From an uncultured Drancourtella sp. (GTDB taxonomy: Bacteria > Bacillota > Clostridia > Lachnospirales > Lachnospiraceae), in assembly GCA_937880845.1 (NCBI GenBank), contig CALFLL010000048.1, positions 1-6,728 on the forward strand: DNA of 6,728 bases, in the 5' to 3' direction. Both the position numbers and the translations under genes were made by a program. The notes beneath the pieces are model-generated. The model did no database searches. It was given only the letters and a program-made list of their open reading frames with translations, and was not told where the DNA came from. Positions 1-4,992 of the stretch are shown one piece after another. Position 1 is the first letter of the stretch. The number at the start of each line of letters is the position of its first letter.

Positions 1-55
1 ACCTTTCGCATGAGCGAATGGTCCTATTTCTTTGAGGGACTTATTTCACAGCCCC
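1..55. mobile_element. Possible terminal end of an insertion sequence (partial, cut by window edge)
   Basis: Bases 36-55 read GGGGCTGTGAAATAAGTCCC on the minus strand, which resembles the terminal inverted repeats of IS1182/IS5-like elements in Firmicutes. Inside it are two small stem-loops: TTCGC/GCGAA at 5-18 and GTCC/GGAC at 21-40. Packed hairpins next to a GGGGCTGT-type tip are common in IS ends. AT-rich chromosomal-looking DNA begins right after base 55. No transposase can be read in 55 bases and the other end is outside the window, so the family is a guess from memory of such termini. An alternative is a small frame open from base 1 to a TAA at 79-81 (26 residues), the 3' end of an unknown gene. 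Confidence 0.3.
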
Positions 56-227
56 AAAATTTTTATTCTGATGTTTTATAAAATAAATTTAAAGCTTTGT
101 GCAGAATAAGTCAATATCTTTTTCAAAGATACCGAAAATCTGAAAAAATTTCTGACAGCCAGCTTGTTTTGGAAAATAAGCTATTGAAAAAATTACGGAA
201 AGAATTGTACGGATATAAAGTTTTTTG
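56..227. other. Gene-free AT-rich leader region
   Basis: No coding region is supported here. A hairpin lies at 161-182 (AGCTTGTTTT, 2-nt gap, AAAATAAGCT, with one G-T pair) but lacks a following T run. A TATAAA at 214-219 could be the -10 box for the downstream gene. The TTGAAA at 184-189 is 24 nt away and too far to be its -35, so the promoter call is weak. If this -10 is used, transcription would start near 226, directly at the foot of the large inverted repeat. Confidence 0.3.
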
Positions 228-275
228 TTTTATCCTTTTACCACAGAACAGCTATTCTGTGGTAAAAGGATAAAA
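228..275. repeat. Perfect 21-bp inverted repeat with 6-nt loop in the 5' leader of the PHP gene
   Basis: The arms at 228-248 and 255-275 are exact reverse complements, separated by CAGCTA. The outer end of the stem is TTTTATCC/GGATAAAA, so on either strand the hairpin is followed by A-rich rather than T-rich sequence. That is the opposite polarity to an intrinsic terminator. It ends 10 nt before the ribosome site of the gene starting at 297, so if transcribed it would sit in that 5' untranslated leader. A regulatory leader hairpin, an operator or a small palindromic repeat are all possible; the sequence alone does not decide. Confidence 0.65.
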
Positions 276-296
276 TAAGCAGAACGGAGAGAAAAA

Positions 297-1034
297 ATGA
301 TTGATATTCATGCACATATATTGCCGAATATGGATAATGGGGCAAGAAATTGGAATGATACACTTATGATGGCACAGAAAGGGGCAGAATGTGGCACCGC
401 GGTTGTTGTTGCAACCAGTTATGGAAATCAAAATGGACAAGAGGGAAGAAAGCGAGTACAAATATATCGGAAGCAAATAGAAAAGCTCCGAGAGTTACTC
501 AAAAAAGCCAGAGTTTCTATTGAAGTGATAGAAGGAATGGAAATTCTTGCGGAAAATGATATCGTTAAAAAATTGGAAAGCGGAGAATTGCTTACATTAA
601 ACAAAACGTCATATGTACTGCTGGAAGCTCAAAGAGAGGATTCAGCATGGTTTGTGTATCGAATATTAGACAAACTTTTGGAACATGAGTTTATTCCGGT
701 ACTGGCACATCCGGAGAGATATGCTTGTGTACAACAGACACCGGCACATTTACAAGAATGGTTTGATATGGGAGTTGTACTGCAGATAGATAAAGGAAGT
801 GTGATGGGAAGTTTTGGGAAAGAGGCCCGTTTGAAAGCAGAATTTATGCTGCAAAGGGGATTAGCGTTGATTGCGGCATCAAATGCCTGCGGAGTTATAC
901 ACAGAGATATGCGACTTGATCGATTTTATCAATATCTGGAAGAAGAATATGGAACAAAAACAGCAAAAGCACTTTTAGAAGAAAATCCAAAAAGGATATT
1001 GAAAAATCAAAAAGTGATCAGGGGAATATGCTGA
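297..1034 (+). CDS. Divergent CpsB/YwqE-type PHP-domain tyrosine phosphatase, possibly inactive
   Basis: A 245-residue protein the size of CpsB/Wzb-type phosphatases (PHP superfamily), which in active members remove phosphate from BY-kinases controlling capsule polymerisation. Family marks are MIDIHAHILPNMDNG (1-15), GMEI (80-83), YVLLE (106-110), PVLAHPERY (134-142) and QIDKGSVMGSFGK (163-175). Metal ligands H5, H7, E82, E110 and H138 are kept. The canonical DDG is DNG (N14), the histidine of ATPH/STSH is Y42, and the SDAH/SDMH motif is SNAC (N196, C198), so four expected ligands are changed. This suggests loss or change of metal-dependent activity. No signal peptide; probably cytoplasmic. 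GGAGAG at 286-291 with a 5-nt gap supports the ATG at 297. No BY-kinase or glycosyltransferase gene lies in the window. Family assignment is confident, activity is not. Confidence 0.85.
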   Translation: MIDIHAHILPNMDNGARNWNDTLMMAQKGAECGTAVVVATSYGNQNGQEGRKRVQIYRKQIEKLRELLKKARVSIEVIEGMEILAENDIVKKLESGELLTLNKTSYVLLEAQREDSAWFVYRILDKLLEHEFIPVLAHPERYACVQQTPAHLQEWFDMGVVLQIDKGSVMGSFGKEARLKAEFMLQRGLALIAASNACGVIHRDMRLDRFYQYLEEEYGTKTAKALLEENPKRILKNQKVIRGIC

Positions 1035-1048
1035 TCTTATCCTAAAAT

Positions 1049-1091
1049 AAAAAGGGAGAGTGCATGAGTGGAGCATGTACCATCCCTTTTT
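1049..1091. terminator. Bidirectional intrinsic terminator between convergent genes
   Basis: AAAAAGGGA (1049-1057) pairs with TCCCTTTTT (1083-1091). An inner stem GTGCATG/CATGTAC (1060-1066/1074-1080, one G-T pair) is separated from it by a 2x2 internal loop. The plus strand ends in TTTTT. The minus strand continues TTTTTATTTTAGG, also T-rich. It lies 14 nt after the PHP gene stop and 10 nt after the stop of the minus-strand cysteine-rich gene, so it probably serves both. Confidence 0.8.
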
Positions 1092-1101
1092 GATAAAAGA
1101 G

Positions 1102-1428
1102 TTATTTTTTTCGCAATATTTCATTAGGCGGATTGATTTCGTTTGCAATGGTATGTTCGGTTAATTCGGACAGCAGCCGTATTTTGGCATTGAGCATTGA
1201 CCGCATACAGTTTGGAACGTGTTCCTGATGGGCTCTGTGGATGGCAACGCATTCTTTGCAGTTGCCATGATAACGACAGGCTTTTTGACATGGGCAATGG
1301 TCTTTGTCTTTGTATTCTTCACGAAAAGCGGAAGCAAATTCCTCTTGAAGTTTTAAGCCTCTGGGACGGTCACCTTCGTGAAACGCTTTCATTGCTTCTT
1401 TTTGTTTTTCATTTCCTTCGATTTTCAT
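1102..1428 (-). CDS. Small cysteine-rich protein of unknown function, coupled to helD
   Basis: A 108-residue protein I cannot assign to a characterised family. The N-terminal 40 residues are charged and probably helical. The centre holds a dense Cys/His block, HCPCQKACRYHGNC (44-57) then CVAIHR (60-65) and PNCM (72-75), with cysteines at 45, 47, 51, 57, 60 and 74. The spacing C-x-C...C..HG.C..C...HR...P.C recalls small cysteine-rich domains such as DUF6485 and suggests a zinc or other metal site (inference). No signal peptide or membrane segment. The ribosome site GAGGTGA overlaps the stop codon of the upstream helicase gene, leaving 4 nt between that TGA and this ATG, so translational coupling is likely. 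It ends just before the bidirectional terminator. Real gene: likely; function unknown. Confidence 0.8.
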   Translation of the reverse strand: MKIEGNEKQKEAMKAFHEGDRPRGLKLQEEFASAFREEYKDKDHCPCQKACRYHGNCKECVAIHRAHQEHVPNCMRSMLNAKIRLLSELTEHTIANEINPPNEILRKK

Positions 1429-1432
1429 TTTA

Positions 1433-3469
1433 TCACCTCAATAATTCAGAAAGTTTTTTGTCATAAATCAGATGAAGTTCGTGCAGAGCACGGGTAATTG
1501 CCACATATAGAAGTTTGGCGTCACGAGGAGTGTTTGCGTAGTGCTCCGCATCCGGACACCATAAAACAACACAGTCAAATTCCAGTCCTTTTGTAAGGGT
1601 AACGGGAAGTAACATAACGCCGTTATGGAATTCGGAATCATCTTCCGTAATATTCAGTATCGATTTTAATTCTTCAGCCTCTTCTTCTGTCCGGCAGATC
1701 ACGGCAATGGTTTCAAAGTCTTTGGAACGCACCTGTGTAATGACTTCTCTGAGAAGAGCGGGCAGGCTTTGGGTATCTGTGTGGTGAAAGCGGACCGGTT
1801 CTCCGTGACGGATGACAGGCTGGATTTTATAACTTCCCTGAGAAGCTTTTTCCAGAACGGTTCCGGCAAAATCAGAGATTTCGATGGTATTTCGATAACT
1901 CTTGGAAAGCAGGTAAAAGCTGTCCTGTTCTTTTTCGAAAAGAGCCTGTTTCAACCCTTCCCAGTCATTCATTCCTGTTTCATAACGGATATTCTGGGAA
2001 ACATCCCCCATGATGGTAAAATAACATTCCGGAAGCAGATGTTTTAGGATATAATAAACAGATTCTCCGAAATCCTGTGCTTCATCAATAAAAATCTGGC
2101 TGAATTCGTCAAAGTCTTTTTTCTGAAGAATCCGTCTGTGGATTAAAGCAAGGCAGGCGGCATCATAAATGTCAAAGCATCCGCTTTGGACGGAGGCAAC
2201 GGTTTTGGAAAAATCAGTTTCAGGATGCTGTGCACAAAATTCCGATAGAAACTGAAGATAGATGCCGGTTTCTGTCCATTTGTGGACAGAAGAATCAAAG
2301 TATTTTCGATATTCTTTCAGCTTCTCTTTCCGATATTCCGGGGAATGTTCCGTGCATAAAAATTTAATGCGGGAAGCGAGTCGTTCGTTTAACAGCTTTT
2401 CAAACTGGAAAAGCGACAGCTTTGGATTATAAAATCTGGATTCTTTCATATTGGAAGCAGAGAGAATGATTCCGAGTGACGGATCCGTAATATCCTGAAT
2501 TGATAAGGCGTTTTCAAACCAGTTTTTTAAAAATACATCTAACGCCGTGACGAAATCCAGACGACTTTTTTGCGGAGCCTCCGGCCGGTCTTCGACAATC
2601 CGGAACTTTTTTTTCCATGTCTTTCCCATAATATATGGAAAGATCCTGTCCATACGCATCTGACGCACATGATTGACATCCAGTTCCGGAAGTCCGCTGC
2701 TGATGTAGTTCAGAAGCATATCATTGCTTCCGATGATACAAAATTCTGACGGCTTGCAAAGAGTTTCGTAGTTATAAAGCAGATAAGAAATTCGATGAAG
2801 TGCTACCGTTGTTTTTCCGCTTCCTGCCACACCTTGGACAATGATATTTTTATTCGGAATATCGCGGATAATTTCATTTTGTTCTTTTTGTATGGTGGCA
2901 ATGATATCGCCAAGAACAGCTTCCTTATTTTGAGAAAGATATTTTACGAGAAGTTCATCATTGGCAGCTACGTCATCATCATAAAATCCGATCAGTTTTC
3001 CATCAGAAATATCATAGGTTCTTTTTTTATGAAGGTTGATATCCACATCTTCGGAACCTGGCACACAATAAGAACCTTTACCAAGTTCATTTTCATAGTA
3101 TACACTGGAAACCGGAGCTCTCCAGTCCACAATGATCACATCTGTCTGGTTGCGGGAAATCCCGTTTTTTCCGATATAGTATTGTTCGGTTGTACCATAA
3201 GTCAGGTCATCATAGTCGATACGGCCAAAATATGGCTTTTTTTGTGCTGCCCGGTTTTTGCGAAGAGAATTCTGAACATGTTCCAGAATATTCTGGCTGG
3301 CCGTTAACTGTCCATACGAATCTCCTTCGCCTTTTTTCACAGCCTGAAAAAGTGACGTGATTTCCTTTTTGTAAGCCTTTTCTTTAGATTCATACAGCCG
3401 GATGTTTTCCCGGATCAGGGAAAGACAAGTTTCCAGATGAAGGAGTTCTTCTTTTTGTTCCTGATTCAT
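1433..3469 (-). CDS. helD: HelD-like RNA polymerase recycling helicase/ATPase (UvrD/Rep superfamily 1)
   Basis: A 678-residue SF1 ATPase. HelD binds RNA polymerase, inserting an N-terminal coiled-coil arm, and uses ATP to pull stalled or post-termination polymerase off nucleic acid. Visible in order: charged coiled-coil arm (about 1-75); the HelD-typical VDWRAPVSSVYYE (114-126); Walker A GVAGSGKTT (213-221); a large lineage-specific middle region (about 260-440); Walker B IDEAQD (461-466); motif III GDVSQNI (488-494); SKSYRN (522-527); TLTKGLEFDCVVL (624-636); and LYVAITRAL (654-662). All ATPase motifs look intact. It is shorter than B. subtilis HelD (774 residues), but no motif is missing. 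AAGGAAGG at 3477-3484, 7 nt before the ATG, sets the start. First gene of an operon with the cysteine-rich gene. A PcrA/UvrD repair helicase is less likely because of the N-terminal arm and WRAPVSS motif. Confidence 0.93.
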   Translation of the reverse strand: MNQEQKEELLHLETCLSLIRENIRLYESKEKAYKKEITSLFQAVKKGEGDSYGQLTASQNILEHVQNSLRKNRAAQKKPYFGRIDYDDLTYGTTEQYYIGKNGISRNQTDVIIVDWRAPVSSVYYENELGKGSYCVPGSEDVDINLHKKRTYDISDGKLIGFYDDDVAANDELLVKYLSQNKEAVLGDIIATIQKEQNEIIRDIPNKNIIVQGVAGSGKTTVALHRISYLLYNYETLCKPSEFCIIGSNDMLLNYISSGLPELDVNHVRQMRMDRIFPYIMGKTWKKKFRIVEDRPEAPQKSRLDFVTALDVFLKNWFENALSIQDITDPSLGIILSASNMKESRFYNPKLSLFQFEKLLNERLASRIKFLCTEHSPEYRKEKLKEYRKYFDSSVHKWTETGIYLQFLSEFCAQHPETDFSKTVASVQSGCFDIYDAACLALIHRRILQKKDFDEFSQIFIDEAQDFGESVYYILKHLLPECYFTIMGDVSQNIRYETGMNDWEGLKQALFEKEQDSFYLLSKSYRNTIEISDFAGTVLEKASQGSYKIQPVIRHGEPVRFHHTDTQSLPALLREVITQVRSKDFETIAVICRTEEEAEELKSILNITEDDSEFHNGVMLLPVTLTKGLEFDCVVLWCPDAEHYANTPRDAKLLYVAITRALHELHLIYDKKLSELLR

Positions 3470-3515
3470 AAATTTACCTTCCTTTCTTTTCCGGCCATCC
3501 CAAACACTATTTTTT

Positions 3516-3544
3516 ATTATAACAAAAAAATTTGGAAATGTTGA
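3516..3544 (-). promoter_or_regulatory. Sigma-A-type promoter of the helD operon
   Basis: Read on the minus strand: a -10 box TATAAT (3516-3521), preceded by TGT to make an extended -10, and a weaker -35 TCAACA (3539-3544) at a 17-nt spacing. The helD ATG lies about 47 nt downstream of the -10. An extended -10 compensates for an imperfect -35 in Firmicutes. Not experimentally shown. Confidence 0.6.
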
Positions 3545-3582
3545 GATTTTTTATGAAAGCATCAGGTATTATAAGTGAAAAG

Positions 3583-3594
3583 CTTTTCGAAAAG
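3583..3594. promoter_or_regulatory. Short palindrome upstream of the small membrane ORF
   Basis: CTTTTCGAAAAG is a perfect 12-bp palindrome, overlapped on its left by AAAAGCTTTT (3578-3587), also palindromic. It lies 9 nt before the AGGAGG ribosome site at 3603-3608. A plus-strand -10-like TATTAT is at 3567-3572, without a well-spaced -35 (TTGAGA at 3541 is 20 nt away). An operator is possible, but palindromes of this length arise readily in AT-rich DNA. Confidence 0.2.
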
Positions 3595-3672
3595 AATTTG
3601 GCAGGAGGATAAGGTGGAAACAAAACACAACTTATACGAGCAAGAAAAAAATATGTATGGAAAAAGAATTCT

Positions 3673-4008
3673 ATGGTTGTCATGATAGTTGTTTTCATTC
3701 TGATACTGTTATGTTCTGTCGCTGGATTTGCAACGATTGGTGATAGGATTAAGGAAGTCCTGCTTGACCGGAAATCAGGAACGGCAACGGAATTAACAAA
3801 AAAGATGGAAAAATATATCAGATTACTATATCCGGCGGAATTAAAAATCCCGCCGTTAAAGCAACTGAGCAATAAAAGCATGATTTTATTTCAATACTTC
3901 TTTTGGAGTCATATGATATCTTTTTTTAAAAAGACGATAAAAGTAGGAAAGATTGTGGAAACCACAGGAAAATGCAGTGTCGATTACGGAAGTGTTCCCT
4001 TCTTTTAA
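3673..4008 (+). CDS. Uncertain small single-helix membrane protein, probably frame-broken or truncated
   Basis: The open frame gives 111 residues with a strong hydrophobic helix at 1-22 (MVVMIVVFILILLCSVAGFA...) and then a hydrophilic part to about residue 70. I do not recognise a family. The ATG at 3673 has no good ribosome site. A strong AGGAGG at 3603-3608 with a GTG at 3614 lies upstream, but that frame stops at 3683-3685. The two frames differ by one base, and a seven-A run at 3645-3651 is where one base would join them. In the joined reading the helix is preceded by KKYVWKKNS, a normal positive-inside flank, which supports a real gene with an indel or slippage there. The last ~40 codons lie antisense to the AraC-like gene and look accidental, so the native C-terminus is probably lost. 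Possibly a pseudogene; the span 3614-4008 would be the remnant. Confidence 0.35.
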   Translation: MVVMIVVFILILLCSVAGFATIGDRIKEVLLDRKSGTATELTKKMEKYIRLLYPAELKIPPLKQLSNKSMILFQYFFWSHMISFFKKTIKVGKIVETTGKCSVDYGSVPFF

Positions 4009-4764
4009 CTGTTGCCATGCTTTTTCCAATCGAATGGTATTGATATATTCCGTACAGGTCATGCCGACATGGAGTTTGAAAAATCGCATAAAATGTGAGT
4101 CGCTAAAACAACAGATTTTTGCGAGATTCTCGATGGTAATAGGAGAAGAAAAATTATTGTCAATATAATCCAACACATTTTTCAGCTTTTCACTCTGAGA
4201 AAGCAACGAAGTACTTTCGCGGGAAACAGGAAGCTTGTACGGAAGAATCATAAAAAATAACTCAAGTAAGTAAGAGCGTAACAAAAGTTCATACCCTTCC
4301 GGCCGGGTACGATAAATCGCACTCAGACGTTCCATCAAATCCCGTAATCTCGGATTCAACGCATGAGATTTCGAAAAAATATAAGGAAAACGAAGATCCC
4401 CGGAAGAAAAAGGCAAAAGATAATGAAGACTACAAATATCAGCCGCATTCACCCCAAGAAAATTCATATGAAACACAAACGTTTCCGAACACATTCGATA
4501 AGAAGGATAAGAACCTGCCGAATGAAGCACTGCCGGAGGAAGCAAAATAATATCCCCCGCCTCAACCGGATAATCACACAGATCAATATGATACATACAC
4601 GAGCCGGACTGAATCAACGTCAGTTCGGCTTCCTCATGCCAATGAGCAGGCACCATAGGAAAATCAGAAGACAAAGACACTCCATACCACCTCAAGGGCA
4701 AAAGATGGTCCCCGTGCTTACCAATCTCCTTCTTGTCATCCATCAACAAATCAGAAGAAACCAA
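3886..4764 (-). CDS. AraC-family transcriptional regulator with N-terminal cupin sensor
   Basis: 292 residues, the normal length for an AraC/XylS two-domain regulator. The N-terminal cupin has HWHEEAEL (41-48) and GDIILLPPAVLHS (70-82), the sugar-pocket arrangement of AraC_binding domains. The C-terminal DNA-binding domain has two helix-turn-helix units: ENLAKICCFSDSHFMRFF (212-229) and IDTAFSCGFHNLSYFYRLF (261-279), ending in the family-typical MTPKEV. I start it at a TTG (4762-4764) because GGAGGTG lies 7 nt upstream (4772-4778); the next ATG (4741-4743) has no ribosome site at useful distance. It is transcribed away from the GH13 glucosidase gene across 228 bp, the usual layout for a local carbohydrate regulator, so it probably controls that gene and perhaps itself. 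The inducer cannot be read from sequence. Its 3' end lacks a clear terminator. Confidence 0.9.
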   Translation of the reverse strand: MVSSDLLMDDKKEIGKHGDHLLPLRWYGVSLSSDFPMVPAHWHEEAELTLIQSGSCMYHIDLCDYPVEAGDIILLPPAVLHSAGSYPSYRMCSETFVFHMNFLGVNAADICSLHYLLPFSSGDLRFPYIFSKSHALNPRLRDLMERLSAIYRTRPEGYELLLRSYLLELFFMILPYKLPVSRESTSLLSQSEKLKNVLDYIDNNFSSPITIENLAKICCFSDSHFMRFFKLHVGMTCTEYINTIRLEKAWQQLKEGNTSVIDTAFSCGFHNLSYFYRLFKKRYHMTPKEVLK

Positions 4765-4800
4765 AAAATCCCACCTCCCTCATCATCATATAAAAGCAGA

Positions 4801-4860
4801 ATAATACAAAATAATGAAATTATAATACAAGAAACAAAAACAAAATGCAAGTATAATACA
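4801..4860. promoter_or_regulatory. Three phased ATAATACA repeats, candidate AraC-type operator, overlapping a minus-strand promoter
   Basis: ATAATACA occurs at 4801-4808, 4822-4829 and 4853-4860, all in the same orientation. Start-to-start distances are 21 and 31 bp, close to two and three helical turns; AraC-family dimers often bind direct repeats about 21 bp apart. On the minus strand the middle copy contributes TATTAT (4822-4827), which with TTGCAT (4845-4850) at 17-nt spacing forms a plausible promoter for the AraC-like gene. The repeats may therefore be operators or simply repeated -10-like boxes in AT-rich DNA. Confidence 0.4.
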
Positions 4861-4865
4861 TATTT

Positions 4866-4899
4866 GGGGACGTGTTCCGATGCAGAAGAACCTGTCCCC
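4866..4899. repeat. REP-like hairpin, imperfect copy
   Basis: GGGGACGTGTTC (4866-4877) pairs with GAACCTGTCCCC (4888-4899), with one mismatch and one G-T pair, around a 10-nt loop. Bases 4866-4884 (GGGGACGTGTTCCGATGCA) are identical to 6633-6651 in the hairpin after the glucosidase gene. It lies between divergent genes, where no terminator is needed, which argues for a dispersed palindromic element. GGGGACG...CGTCCCC palindromes of this style are mobilised by RAYT (REP-associated tyrosine transposase) enzymes in Firmicutes; that link is inferred. Confidence 0.6.
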
Positions 4900-4992
4900 T
4901 TTGAAGAAAATCAGAAAATTCTAAATTGTAAAAATTATATGTGACAAAGAAACAATATTTTGTATGTAAGGATAAAAGAAGGAGGTAGTATG

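Noticed and set aside
228..275. Reading the 21-bp inverted repeat as a transcription terminator
   Set aside because: T runs lie 5' rather than 3' of the stem on both strands, the wrong polarity for intrinsic termination.
2795..3307. Plus-strand open frame of 170 codons
   Set aside because: Antisense to the Walker A and arm region of helD, whose motifs are unmistakable; no family features.
3833..3855. GC-rich 10-bp stem-loop as terminator of the AraC-like gene
   Set aside because: Neither strand has a T run after the stem; the sequence fits coding DNA of the small membrane frame equally well.
3507..3881. Minus-strand open frame of 124 codons between the helD and AraC-like genes
   Set aside because: It covers the helD promoter and the better plus-strand membrane frame, has no ribosome site and shows an antisense-like Ser/Phe-rich composition.
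4363..4944. Plus-strand open frame of 193 codons rich in Arg, Lys and Ile
   Set aside because: It is antisense to the AraC-like gene for most of its length, has low-complexity basic composition and no ribosome site.
4960..4992. TTG at 4960 as the start of the glucosidase
   Set aside because: The 11 extra codons contain the AGGAGG ribosome site itself, and the family N-terminus begins at the ATG at 4990/4993.
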